A stretch of DNA of 64,000 nt from the NCBI GenBank assembly GCA_030847615.1, contig JAUMIR010000001.1:166505001-166569000 (forward strand), in the 5' to 3' direction. This DNA is from Gambelia wislizenii (Eukaryota; Chordata; Lepidosauria; Squamata; Crotaphytidae). A program made the translations under genes and the position numbers. Below are positions 11,896 through 23,626 of this stretch, in pieces. The notes under the pieces are model-generated. The model was given only the letters and a program-made list of their open reading frames with translations. It ran no database searches and was not told the DNA's origin. Within the stretch, counting starts at the first letter, position 1; every line of letters begins with the position of its first letter.

Positions 11896-12125
11896 CAGTT
11901 GTCCCTCCGTATCCACAGATTTGGTATCCACAGATTTAAGTATTCACGGCTTGAAAATATTCTTAAAAAATAATAATCCAAAAAGCACACCTTGATTTTG
12001 CCATCTTATATAAGGGACACCATTTTGCTATACCATTGCATATAATGGGACTTGAGTATTCACGGATTTTGATATCCACGGGTGGGTCCTGGAACCAAAC
12101 ACCAGCGAATATGAAGGGACAACTG
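11896..12125. mobile_element. Tigger-type MITE, first of a tandem pair
   Basis: CAGTTGTCCCTCCGTATCC opens, GAAGGGACAACTG closes, TA on both sides. Very like the copies at 37273 and 58151. Confidence 0.85.
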
Positions 12126-12127
12126 TA

Positions 12128-12392
12128 TAGTCAGACCCCTGTGTCTGTGAGGGGTTGGCTCCTGGGTTTCCTGTGAGTACCAGAAACCACGGATAACAGC
12201 GAACCCTATTAAAACAATGGGACTTCTGGTTACAAATAAGATAGCGTTGTGTTGGAGGACCTAGAAGATGTCTAGAGAGGGTGCATCTCTAGGCATTTTC
12301 TTGGAAGACTCTATGGTATGTGTTCCTCTTTTTGTGTCCCATGGATAACTGAAACTGCGGATATTGGTTCCGTGGATATAGGGGTCTGTCTG
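12128..12392. mobile_element. Second Tigger-like MITE abutting the first
   Basis: Starts (T)AGTCAGACCCCTG straight after the TA at 12126-12127 and ends GGGGTCTGTCTG before TA. A sister copy is at 48807-49070 with CAGTCAGACCCC ends. Confidence 0.7.
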
Positions 12393-12399
12393 TAGATGG

Positions 12400-12830
12400 C
12401 TCCTTGAGGACTGGGATCTGATGAAGGGTTATCCTGTGTGTCCCACCAGTAAGAGCAATAGATTACAGGAGGTCATACAGAGAGTCTTCTCTGCTATGTC
12501 ACATCATTTGTAGAATGCTCTCCGTTTGAAGGCCCAACTGGTGCTAACACTGTTTTTTTTCCAGCGCTAAGTCAAAACACGGCTTTTTATTACAGCCTAT
12601 AGGGCCTAATCTTCTTTTACATGTACTGTACATGGTTTAACTGTTTTAACATTTTAAGCTATTTTCAGCTATTTTAAGGTGGTAAATATTTAATAAGTTC
12701 TTAGCCTGTTTCAATGATGTTATTATTGTTTTGAATCTGGATTTGTTTTAAATTGTTCATATAATTTTAATTGTATGCTGCCCTAAGATCCCATGATATA
12801 GAGTGGGATATAAATATTTTAACATAGGAA
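12400..12830 (+). mobile_element. L2-type LINE 3' end
   Basis: Decayed C-terminal region then a T-rich 3' UTR ending in a TGCTGCCCTAAGATCCC...GGGATATAAAT tail. Confidence 0.5.
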
Positions 12831-13433
12831 ATATTCAATTAATCAGATCAAGGGGGCATGAAAATGGGACAATATTTCTAATTGTCTTCCTGGTGGCGGG
12901 GGAGGAGCTGTTATCCTTTTGGTAAATGAAACACTGTAGGTTTGGAGGCACAAGAGGAGGGTTTTGTGGCCCTGCAGGGTCCTGGGCGGAGGGATCGCCC
13001 TAACCCCTGGAAGTTGCCCACCCCTAATAAAACATGATGGGGAGTTCTTGGGGAAAGTGCAAAGCACTTTCATCAGTCATATATCTCCTATGGTCTGCAC
13101 TTGACTAACAGAACACTCTTCGTCACTATCCAATGTTAATATTGCAGTGGATTCCTCTTCCAAATCTAGATCTATATGAAACCCAAATAGTACCATCTAC
13201 ATATCCAGGATTTTCAGAAAAATTAGCACATTTAAAAACCTGAATGCAATTTAAACAGATTAGCAGCTCTATTTCCCATAACTGTTTCATCAGCCAATAT
13301 TTTTATAGCTAACTACTCATGTAGGTTTTAGTATATACACTGCATCAGTCTTATGTTCCATATTACAAATCTCCCAATATATTAGATGGCCTTAGAACTA
13401 TCCCCTAGATTTACTATTTTATTCACTTTCTTA
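12831..13433. other. No recognised feature
   Basis: Nothing supported apart from a GC-rich patch at 12890-13030. Confidence 0.4.
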
Positions 13434-13762
13434 GGACTTTTTTGGATGAGTCTTTTACAGCGCAAGCAGCCTCGTCATGTTGCGAGGCTGCTGCGCTGCA
13501 GGGCGTCCCTTTCGGATGACGCTCTCCCCTGCTGGTACTGTTGCATTACCGCAGGGACACTGCAGCATTATATTCGGCGGTTTTCTAATCACGAAAGTTG
13601 ATTGTGATTAGAAAACTCCCGAATATAACACTGCAGTGTCCCCAGGGTAACACAACAGTACCAGCAGGGGAGAGCATCATCTGAAAGGGACCCCTGCAGC
13701 GCAGCAGCCTTGCAATGGGGACGAGGCTGCTTGCGCTGTAAAAGAGTCATCCGAAAAAGTCC
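13434..13762. mobile_element. Foldback MITE, CpG-rich (copy 3)
   Basis: Inverted arms run from GGACTTTTTTGGATGAGTC to GACTC/ATCCGAAAAAGTCC, meeting near 13598 (ATCACGAAAGTTGATTGTGAT). Core matches copy 2 (9608). Confidence 0.8.
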
Positions 13763-13765
13763 TTA

Positions 13766-14356
13766 GAGCCTGTCTATATGAGGGGGGAAACCCTGAAGTA
13801 CCTCACAGTAATGGCATTTTACTGCAGCACGACTTGTCTTTACGGTGTTTTTGGCCCCAGAAGCACACGTAAGCATTGCATGCCAGATGGTGGCCATGAG
13901 TGATTTACTCACATTGGTACTTCGCTGCTGCCAAACTTTTTTTAAAAAATTGTCTAAGGTGCACTGGAGCAATAGATTTCTGAGCAAAGGACAGCAAAAA
14001 AACTTCCAAACACCTTGTTTTATCACCCTAGTGAACACTCACTAAGGTGAAAATTCAACATGGCAGCAGCTGGCGCTTGTCCTGTTAGCAAGCCCTTCTC
14101 CTGCGCTCACCTGGTCAATCAGCTTTGTGCATCCTCTTGTATAGGAAAGCGATTCAAAGTGAATTATTTGTCCTAACAAGCAGGAATGCACACCCTATCA
14201 ATGTTTTTTAAAAACTACAAAGATTTTTTCCAGCATTGTTTTTGCCGTTTTGGGTCCCCCTCCTTCCGAATATTGTGGATTGATGTGGGATCCCATTTAG
14301 ACAGGTCGTATCCCCAGCAAATTCCATGAGGTTTATTTTCACTGTTTAGACTATCC
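13766..14356. mobile_element. Family Z element, inverted relative to 7022
   Basis: GGGTCCCCCTCCTTCCGAATA and GGATCCCATTTAGAC are reverse complements of boxes in 7022; it ends CTGTTTAGACTATCCC. Confidence 0.55.
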
Positions 14357-14404
14357 CTTAGAAGGGAACCATTCACAATGCCCCCTTTTGGAAAGTTAAT
14401 GCAG

Positions 14405-14815
14405 AAGTAAGCAGTTCAGTTGCCGGAAGAGATCCGTCAAGCAACCAGCTTGGAGAATTTCAGAAAAGCCATCAAAAACGATCTCTTCCGGCAGACCTTC
14501 CTTGAATAGAATAGACCATTTTAATGAACGCTTCTCCCTCTTTTTATGTTTTTTGTTTTTATGTTTTATGCTTATGTTTTTATGTTTTATGTTATAGTTT
14601 AAAGTCTTAGGGCAGTATTTTATATTAATGGTGAATTTGCCAATTATTTTTAAATGTGTATTATTATATGTAATTCAAGGGGGGTAAACTGTTTTAAGTT
14701 ATTATTGTCGCTATGGATTTCTTTGTTTTATATCCAATTGTTGTGAGCCGCTTTGATTGCCTAATAGGCAAAAGGTACAAAAATAAAGTTATTATTATTA
14801 TTATTATTATTATTA
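14405..14815 (+). mobile_element. L2-type LINE 3' end
   Basis: A short C-terminal phrase (LENFRKAIKNDLFRQTFLE, about 14452-14508), a T-rich UTR, GTGAGCCGCTTTGATTGCC and a (TTA)n tail at about 14789-14815. Confidence 0.7.
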
Positions 14816-15148
14816 GTGGTACTTATTACGATGTAAGCATGGCCTAGAAGAATTATGCCTAAAAAGGCTCTCAAGAACTCTCAAGAACATTTTGAAAAAC
14901 TGAAGCCATCTTTCTCTTTCTTTATTCTCCCTTTTTAAACACATGTACTTATTTTAATTTTGAAGCAATAATGAGGGGAAAGGAAAGAAATAAGTGGCTT
15001 TAGTAGAATTCTAGGTTTCTCTTCTCTGAAGTAACACCCATTAAGTTCAATATGTTTAATGGCAAGCTAAGTGTGGTTTGGATTGCAGGTTCAAGATAAA
15101 AACATGAGAACCAGGGCATTTTAGTCAAATCATTTTTTTATTCTATAT

Positions 15149-15544
15149 GTCAGGATCATTCCCTGATGGTGCCTAATCCTGCCATTTTCAGTTATTTTTC
15201 TGCAACCTTGATACTCATTATGCTTTGCTTTGGACACTTGTTAATGAGTGTTCTTTGCTAACTGTAGAGGGAGTTGGTAACAGTGTTCGCATGGCTTGAG
15301 AAAAGATAAGAATGCAGCTGCAAAGTTGGCCTGGGAAAAAAAGGCTGGTTGGTGTCAGGGAATGCCATGCCAGGGGGTGATGGTTAGCCAATGATATTAA
15401 AGCCTGCCAAATTTTATAAATTGTAATGTACTTTTTAATATAGTGTGTAGCTCTTAAGTTTCGATTCTCAGCAACAACCTTGTGTGATATGCTTCTTGGA
15501 TTCCTGTGCCAATAAACTATTCTGATCACTCTGAAATGATTCTC
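15149..15544 (+). mobile_element. Possible solo LTR
   Basis: Opens TGTCAGGATCATTCC, has a TTATAAAT box near 15412, AATAAA near 15511 and closes around TTCTCA. No target duplication was found, so boundaries are uncertain. Confidence 0.35.
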
Positions 15545-15785
15545 AAGTAAGCTAGATCTGAATTATCACCCATCCTGACTGGCTACTCTCTATTCCACAA
15601 GAAAAGTCATTGTGCCCACGTGCAACTTCCCAAGCTTCCTTTGAAAACTCTTACAAATGTACAGAAACATGTATGTCACAGTACATTTTTACACTGAACT
15701 TCTTTGTTCCTTCACATCACCAAGTCACACTTAAGGTAATTCTCTCTAGCCTGATTACTTCTAGCTCTTAAATACTGTTTCCAAG

Positions 15786-16375
15786 GGGTTGTCCACATAA
15801 TGAAAATACCCCTCACAGAATTTGCTCAGAAAACAAGCTGTCTTAATGGGATCCCGCATTGTCTCATCATATTGTGAAGGGGGGGGGGGCAAAAAGAGGA
15901 AAAACTATGCAAGAAAAGCCTTTATAACTTTTCCTGACTTTTTTTTTAAAAAAATCTAGAGATATGCACATTTACACTCGTTAAGACAAGCAATGTGACA
16001 TGAATCACTTCCCTGTGAAGGACACAGTGCAAACTTGAGCGCAGGAGGTGGGCTGGATTACAGGGCAAGCGCCCACTGCCACCATATTGGATTTTAATTT
16101 TAGCGGGTGATCGCTAAGGCGATAAAAAAGTTTCTGCTATCTTTATTTGTCTTTCTTTTGGGGAAAAGGTGAAATATTACTTGTGCACACCACAGAATGA
16201 ATTTGTGTTTTTTTTAAGGCCATTGGTGGCAGATTTTAAAATCAGAGTAATCCACTGGCCCCTGCTGTCTCAGCTACAGGCATGTGGGGTTTCTGCTGTT
16301 ACAGTGAGGAGAATGGCTCATGATACACATCACTTCTTGGCTTGTTGCTCAACCTAGGTCCTGGGCAAAAGCCAC
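15786..16375. mobile_element. Family Z element, forward copy
   Basis: Begins AGGGGTTGTCCACATAATG, has GGGATCCCGCATTG and a poly-G run where 7022 has GGAGGGGGGCC; its right boundary is not clear. Confidence 0.5.
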
Positions 16376-16930
16376 ATCCTGAGGGGGAAAGACAAAGCTG
16401 GATATAGATGCTTTACTGGGTCGTTTGTTTATTTTGTTTGTGTGGGGGGGTGTTTGATAGTTGTTGTTATTTAGTTGTTAGAGAGTATCCAGTAAGTATT
16501 AGGGTGTCAGATCTCAGGGCCTAGCCCTGAGTCTCCAGTTTTCATGGGTCATCTCCAAGCTGGAGACAAGGGTACAAATTCTCTAGTTTTTGTGGGCTCA
16601 CCTCCAGGCAAGATGAAAGTGCTGTGTGCAAATCTCCAGTTCAGCTAGAATAGCAGTTTGTTACAATTTGCACGATATAATTGATCTGTTGCTATAACTT
16701 GTGAATACTTTCCAGTGGGGGGGGGTGTCTATGTATTTCCTTAGTTAACTTCCTCCTTCCTTTCCAGCTCTTATGGCACCAGGGCACACCCTCTATGCCA
16801 CTCTGCATCCATGTTCTGACTAAGTAAACGAGATTCAATACTCATCCCGTCTCCCTAATCACCTAATAATCCCCGCATTTCATCTTGATCTAGGAACAGC
16901 CCATTTAGCTGCTGTGTTGATTCTTAATGC
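16376..16930. other. No recognised feature
   Basis: Nothing supported. Confidence 0.4.
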
Positions 16931-16938
16931 ATACCACT

Positions 16939-18737
16939 CAGGACTGGTTTAAGAGACCTGCAGGATCTGCAGCCACAGGTGGCCCCGTCATTGTGACAGG
17001 TCCTATCGTAACCCTCCTCCTGCAAAAACATTATTTGTAGGAAGGCTTCTGACCCTTGCCACACTGGGCACAGACCGGCCGCAGAAGGGGGCAGCAGGAC
17101 AGAGAGGCACATTCTCCCCCCGTCCCCTCCCTCTGACACCTTCTTGTCCAGAAAGAGTAAAGGCTGTGCTTTGAAAAGGGAGAGGAAAGGAAAAGTGCCA
17201 GGCGAGTTTGCATTTCCCAAAGGGGTGGAGACGGAGACAGACGCACGGAGGCTGGAGGGCCGCCTGAGGGAGCGGAGAGAGAAACCCAATGCCGGTGGGA
17301 AGGGAAGCCATCTTGGCAGCAGCTCAAGAGGACGGAGGAGACACTAACAGCTGTGCGCTCCATGAATTACAAGGGTTTACTATTTGTTATTTTAAAACTC
17401 TTAGCCTAGAAATGTATTTAGGCCTTTTCACTTATGAAGAAGAGGACTCTTCACCCTAAGTTTCCTTTAAACATATTTAATGCCAGGCCAGTGGGGTTGC
17501 CAAGGGGTCTAGGTGGGGTGAATAAGGCCAACCTTCAAGCTAGACAAGAGAACTAAATCATCTCCAGTTTGCAACTGCATATATTTGTTCAAGAAGCAAG
17601 CAGAGAAATATTCAAAAATGGTCAATTGTTTTTCAAATAAAGTGAAGTATCAAATTAGGTAACTAAAACCTAATTAGCTCATCAAAGCAGCTGGCAGGTA
17701 CCTGAAGGACTTCATAATCTGGCTTTTATTACACTACACTACACTGTTATGGTGCTATTATCCCACATTAATTACTATGTCTGTCTCCTGTAGAATTCTG
17801 GTGTTTGTAGTTTAGGGAGGCCTAAGACCTTTCTGGCTGAGAATGCTAAATACCCCTCCCTAAACTGCAAATCCCAGGATTACACAGGAGGCAGCCTTAG
17901 CAGTTAAAGTGGAATAACAGTCCTATAACAGTGTAGTGTGATAATCTTGTCTTGACTCTGCCAGCGACTAAAAGACAAAAAAATTCCTACATACGTTATA
18001 TTTCAATGAGAGCTGAGAAAGGGAGAAGGACATTAAAACTGGCCAGTCAACAGCCAGGGAGGACCTGGACTAAGAGGCCTTTCTGTAATAGCTATGGAAA
18101 AGCAGATAGCACGTTCCTTAGATATTTAAGTGAATGTGTTTGCTGCTCAAAAAGCAAGAAAAGTTAAGATTTAAGTATTTATTTAAAGTCAAAGAAACCA
18201 GAAAAGAAAAGAAAAATCCATTTTCTAAATGTTGCAATTTTAAATTATTTGAAACAAATTTTATGTAAACTGGTTAAAATAATTTTAAAAGAATAATTCA
18301 GGTTATACTTCATACTTAAACATTTACAATGTAAGATTGTAAAAGTAAGAAAGGACAAAATGCATTAAATATATTAAACTGGACACAGCTCTTTCTTTTC
18401 CTGACTTCAAATTCTGCATGCTGAAACTAGAGTTTTGTAATTTTGATTTAGTATGAATGGGCTAGTCTTTTGAGATTTGTTTAATAGAAATGTTCTACTT
18501 TAAATATTAGGAGAGTGTTGCATTAGAGTGTTTTGTAATATGTTTGTATTCTGTTTGGCTGATGAAATCTGTGCCTATAATACTGTTTTTTAAACTAAAT
18601 TATTGGTGACAGATTATGTAATAGTCTGAATATCCTGTACTGTGAATAGGTTAGGTTACAATGACCTGAAATAGACGTATGCCCCGCCAAAAAATAAAGC
18701 ATTGCAGGGCCCCCCAAAATTCCTTAAACCAGCCCTG
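16939..18737. mobile_element. 1.8-kb hAT element with 8-bp target duplication
   Basis: CAGGACTGGTTTAAG opens and CTTAAACCAGCCCTG closes it (inverted with one mismatch). Flanks ATACCACT (16931-16938) and ATACCATT (18738-18745) match at 7 of 8. No transposase frame; non-autonomous. A GC-rich, CpG-bearing block at about 17040-17350 with a GAAGCCATCTTGG motif stands out from the AT-rich remainder. A smaller palindromic MITE is nested at 17728-17946. Confidence 0.8.
17728..17946. mobile_element. Palindromic MITE nested in the hAT element
   Basis: TTACACTACACTACACTG faces CAGTGTAGTGTGATAA; the interior holds AGAATTCTGGTGTTTGTAG / CTGCAAATCCCAGGATT as a second inverted pair. Confidence 0.65.
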
Positions 18738-18784
18738 ATACCATTTAATGCATCACCAGGGTGGTCCCCTAAGGTTCAGGTTTG

Positions 18785-20257
18785 GGGAGATTACCAGACA
18801 GGGACAAATATAGCATCCCCGTCTCACCTTCTAATTCCTGTCCCTCTCCCATAGCTGTCAAGATTTAAAAAAAAAAATTCACACACCTACCTTAATTGCG
18901 GGTTAAAAAGTCCTCCCCACCTCTCCAGCAGCCCAAGCATGAAGGGAGCTCTCAAAGAGTGTCATGCCCCGTGAGTTTGATGAGGGTATGGGATCAGAGG
19001 AGGAGGAGGAGATGGCAGGGAACAGCCCTATGGACCCTGGCACAGGTTTATCTACACCTGGGCCAGCAGGGAACTCTGCCAACCTGGAGGCTCAAACAGA
19101 GGAAGAGCTTGGCTCGAGTGGATTGGCACCAGTCCTAGCAGAGAGTCCTGCCAATTCAGATAACGATGAAGAAGAAGAGATGGACTTACCTCCACCATTG
19201 TATACCCAGCAACAAGCTCAAAAGGAAGCTCAAAGGAAATCTCTGAGACTTTATGAGAAAAAACTGCCTGTCAAGAAGCACCTCACAAAGCCTTGATTGA
19301 TGTATATATGCTTGGGAAGCAATGGAGGCTTCATCAGAGATCAACTGATCTTCCTGGAGAAAGCTTCTTCCTGACTTCATTGCCTTGATCCTTGCTGCCT
19401 TGACTTGTGCCTCGACCTTGGATTTTGTTCCTGATTACTCTGCTTCCTGTTTTCCACTGACTCACAGACTTGTTTGGACTCACGTTGCCTGCCATAAGCC
19501 CTTGACTTTCTTGACTATGTTTGCATTCCGGTGTGCTCATTAAAACCTGGCCACCTTCCCAGCTACTTGCTGTTTGTATAGACTTTGCTGGCTGGTAGCG
19601 AGATTTTCTGGACAGAGAGCTCCATTCACTTCCTGGAGACCAAATCCCAGCTGTGCTCAGAAGAAGATGATTGCGTGGGAAAAACAAAAATAAAAGTCAA
19701 AATAAAAAACTAAAAGTTAAACCAAGCACCTACACACCCTAAAAAAACCCCCCAAGTAAACAGGGGAGGGTACAAAAATGGCTGCCACTTTCCTGGCTGT
19801 CCTGATCGACACTGGAAGTGTTCTGTACTTGCCTTACAGGACCTTACAGGGAGGCTGGCATTGCGCGGGAAATTTAAAAATAAAAATAAAACCAAACATA
19901 AAAAACTTAAAACAAGCACCCAAACAGCCTTAAAAAAAACCACAAGTAAACAGGGGAGGGTACAAAAAAAAGGTTGTCACTTACCTGGATGCCCCGATCG
20001 CCACCAGAAGTGTTTGGCACAGACTTCCCAGATTGCTCCACAGGAGCATGGCACCTTTTTGCTCGCCTGTGATTCTGTTACTGAAATGAACGGGCAATCT
20101 ATTGATGGCTTTTGGCCATCAATAAAAAAAAACAGAAGGGAATGGAAGCAGCATGGGAGCATACCGGGACAGGGATGACGTCATCTGAAAGGGAAGCCCT
20201 TTCTCGATCTTGTGGCATCCCTGTCCTGGATTATTAAACTGGTCTGATAATCTCCTT
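18785..20257. mobile_element. TIR element of family X split by a solo LTR
   Basis: GGAGATTACCAGAC at the left is the inverse of GTCTGATAATCTCC at the right. It is homologous to 1-512. It contains a direct duplication of about 190 bp (the GGGGAGGGTACAAAAA box occurs at 19763 and 19953). The solo LTR lies at 18960-19614. Confidence 0.6.
18960..19614 (+). mobile_element. Solo LTR, 655 bp
   Basis: Starts TGTCATGCCCCG and ends TTTTCTGGACA (TG...CA). Flanks AAGAG and GAGAG match at 4 of 5. TATATATG at about 19303 and ATTAAA at 19539-19544 sit in the order promoter then polyadenylation signal, giving the + orientation. The first half carries a 110-codon acidic open frame from ATG 18964 to 19296. 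Aligning with 29-60 shows the uninterrupted site. Likely Ty3/Gypsy-type, by length and ends only. Confidence 0.65.
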
Positions 20258-20820
20258 GGTCTGGAAACCTCAGAACCTAGGAAGATCCTGAATTGGTAAG
20301 TATGGCTCTCTCATTAAAAATTCAAGTTACTATGTGCACATGAGTATTTCTGTCTCTTTCTGCTATCTCCCTTATAAGATACCTTTCTGGTATATCATGC
20401 TGTAAATTGTAAGGTCAGTAAAGGGCACGTATGCCCAGAAAAATTGCATTTTGATTTCAAGCAGGGAAAAAACTGTTATATCTACTCTAGGAGAGTTGAG
20501 ATTCTTGCTCTTTGTCTAGATTTCTAGGTCATCCTAAAATGATGACTTTGTTAGCTGTGTGCCAAAGTTCTCCAATTCACAGTTTCATTCTGTTCTCAAA
20601 AGGGTCATGCCACCCAGGCCACATCTAAAACATCAGTGTCCTCTTAGCATTGTATCTCTTTTGACCTTTCATTGGGGACCGTTGAGTTCTGGTGCATTTT
20701 CTATGAGTAAGGAGGATGGTGAAATCTTCAGTACATCTCCACTTTATTTTCTATTCCCATTTTTCACCCTATAAGGATAAGACCATCCTTTCTGGTTTAT
20801 TTTTAGCTTTGCGAAAGTAT
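20258..20820. other. No recognised feature
   Basis: Nothing supported. Confidence 0.4.
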
Positions 20821-22890
20821 GACACTTCTGTCTAGTCAGACAGCATATGGACAAGCTTCCAAAGTTTGCAGCTGTATCTGAACATAATACTGGGGCAAAG
20901 TCTTGGAGCTCAGTTACATCACAGTTTTTATCCCAGGGAGAAGCAAGATATCCTCATCCCGAGTTTGTCTCTTATTGTTTACATGATTTGTCCCAAGATG
21001 AACAATATCCCGGGATTGTTTACACGTCAACCTTTTGCCTGACAAAAACACGATCCCAAGACATAGTATCCTGTTGTTTGTTTGTTTACACCGGAAACGT
21101 TTCTGGGATTTTTTTAAAACTATCAGTCAAGGATGCAATTACTCGTTTCTCCACAACCTTAGTGACGTACTTCCTGTAGAGTTTCCTGCCACAAGCGATG
21201 CTATCGGCTGCAACAAATGTTTGCTCAAGCTTCTGCATTGGTCAGTGAACATTTGCCAGGTCAATAGTGGCTGTGATCCACCATAACTTTCTTATAGGTT
21301 TAATCATGGAAAGTTCAATAGCCTGCTGTATGGCTATTGCTGTCCTCATTCAAGGTACCATGAAAATGCTTGCCAGAAAGAGACATCGGCAGCATATCAG
21401 ACTGTTACATCTCCTTCTTCTCATGCAACAGATGCGACACTACTCCTCCAACTTACAAAGTAGGGTGTTATGTGGAATCAATGCAATAACACACCTATGC
21501 TGTATCAGTGCTTGCGCCCTTTATGCATTAGCATAGCATTATGTTAATGCATTAACATTAACATTATGCATTAAGATAATGCATTGTGTTATGCATTAAC
21601 ATAGCTATGATTTTTAAAAACCTATTCTAGTTGTGAAAATATGTAAAATCGCAAAATAAAGCGTATAGTATGATTCTACCATGATTTTTACTATTGAACT
21701 ATGAAGTGATGTGACTGCTTATACATGTTGTTTAGAAGGAGCACTGCTCATGTTCATAACCTTGTTTGAACTGATACAGTTTATGAACACCTAAGTGGCT
21801 ACATTGTTGAATTGATGTTTGTAATTAACAGAAAGGGGACTTTAACCAACCCCCCCCCCCCCAAAAAAATGGGTCTGTGAGGCGGCAAAGTGCAGAAAAG
21901 TAGCTAACTCTGCAAGAACACCAATTGTTTACAAGACATGGATTTTTAAAATTTAAAAAGTTAAGTTGCGGGATCCTATAGGTAAGGACAGATTCTAATG
22001 GTCTTTACGAAAATATAAAAACTTGAGTTTCCGCAAACTACCTTATGACATTACAATGGCTGAGGGGGTTAGAGGACAAGATCGGGTGGCCCGGTGCATC
22101 GCCTACTGGGGGACCCGTGAGACCAACCACCTTCTGGGGAGTCTCTCCCAGCAGGTTTGTTTGCCGCACCGCCTCATGCATTCCTCTAACCAGCGGAACT
22201 GCAACTTCTTTTTGGAGGCGGCGCGGTTCATCCGGGTAAAGGGCTTCATCAGGATGAGCCTCCAGTGCCGGTCCAAGTTCAAAAACTTGAAGGGCCAGTT
22301 GTACCAGGCACTGGAGGCCAATGATGGAAGCCCCCGGCATTCTTCAGCGGTCCGACCATGCCCCTTGTGCCTCATCTCCGCAGCTACTTTTTTCAAAATG
22401 GTCTATATTTCTGTGGCATTCTCTCAGCTGCTTCTATACCTTCCGTTCACCCCAAATAGCAAGTAAGCCTATTGTCTCCGCATGGGATGCCATGTTCACC
22501 TTTCCATGCTTGTGTACCCTTTTTGGCATTCATACCACTGTCTTCTCAGGTGAAAGCGCAGAAAAACAATGGCTGCTGAGGTTGGCAATTTAAAAATCAT
22601 TTGAAAAAGGGTGACTGACCCCTCCTTCTCTAAACTCTGTGCCCGCCCCCTGCCAACCGGGCATCACCTATTCCTGAGATATTTTGTCCCGACCTGTTCA
22701 CATTTCCAATTTTTCACAACCATCTGTGACTTTTTTAAAAACACAAGACAAACTGTGGGACAGAAAGTCCCACTTCTTGAAGGTTTTAAGGTGACCCCCC
22801 ATTCTGAAAAGTGCAAGATCATCACGATGTACATGTGAACAACTAGAGTTCATCATGAATTCATCCCAGGACATTTTTGTCGTGTAAACG
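20820..22890 (+). mobile_element. PIF/Harbinger-like element remnant
   Basis: Extent is inferred from the Myb/SANT-like protein remnant at 22023 and from unusual CpG- and ATCCCRGG-rich flanks; TIRs are not proven. The left part (20900-21130) has several ATCCC..GTTTACAC boxes and the right end has CATCCCAGGACA...GTGTAAACG. Confidence 0.4.
22023..22466 (+). pseudogene. Myb/SANT-like (trihelix) DNA-binding protein remnant
   Basis: A 147-codon open frame. Residues about 23-110 fit the Myb_DNA-bind_4 type domain found in the accessory protein of PIF/Harbinger transposons and in some zinc-finger proteins: YWGTRETNHLLGSL (helix 1), an SSNQRNCNFFLEAA segment (helix 2) and GFIRMSLQCRSKFKNLKGQL (helix 3, with the typical QCRSKFK). 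In Harbinger elements this protein helps the transposase reach the nucleus and bind the ends. After residue about 115 the frame loses similarity, so the gene is truncated or exon-split. No transposase DDE domain was recognised nearby. Assignment is by motif recognition; a domesticated host gene cannot be excluded but context favours a transposon fossil. Confidence 0.6.
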
Positions 22891-23099
22891 TTCCCCAGGG
22901 CTTCTGATGGTTGTGGTTGTAACCCAAAGCTACATTTGCACCCTGACTGTGATGGACTGATACCCAGGAGTCCTGATCTTCTGTTTCATCTGGTTATCTA
23001 TTAATTTTGGATGAGAAACAAAGTCTCCCCACCCCCCACCCCAATACAGGTTAGAGGACTGGTCCCTTCTCTGCTTTCCTGTTGCTTGCAGGCAAAGAC

Positions 23100-23345
23100 C
23101 TTTCTATTCACAGGCATTTAGCGATTAATTGGTTGCAGGGGGTCATTTTTACAGGTTACAAGTTAAATTAAAACTACAGCACACACCTCATTTTCACACT
23201 TTTGAAATGTTAATGTCATTTTATATGATAACTTGTTCAATTGTGTTTTTAACTTTGTTATTATCAGGTTTTATTAGCATTTTTGTAAATTGTTTTGAGT
23301 CCCACACCAGGAGAAAGGCAGGATATAAAGTAACCAAGTAACTAA
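23100..23345 (+). mobile_element. L2-type LINE 3' tail
   Basis: TTTTGAGTCCCACACCAGGAGAAAGGCAGGATATAAA with a T-rich UTR before it. Confidence 0.5.
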
Positions 23346-23626
23346 CTAGGTAAAGAGAGGGGGAGGCAGGCAGGCAGGCATCTGAGATCATCCTTGATTT
23401 TGGCAAGGGTGGTCATCGCCATATTCAGGACAAGGTTACCTGTATCATAACTCACCCTCTGGAATCCCACACAGACAAACTGGATTGCAAGGAATTTCTC
23501 ATTCCAGATGACTCTCTCCCCAAATCTGAGAAGCTGATGGCTGAAGCAGCTGAAGTGCTTCCTCTTCGACGGACGTGACAAACACTAAAGAGACACTCCC
23601 ACCCTTTGAAGTCTGGTGAAGAGACA

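Noticed and set aside
17003..17363. Overlapping 102-121 codon frames on the minus strand
   Set aside because: GC-rich block with few stops in any frame; no family recognised, no consistent start or splice sites.
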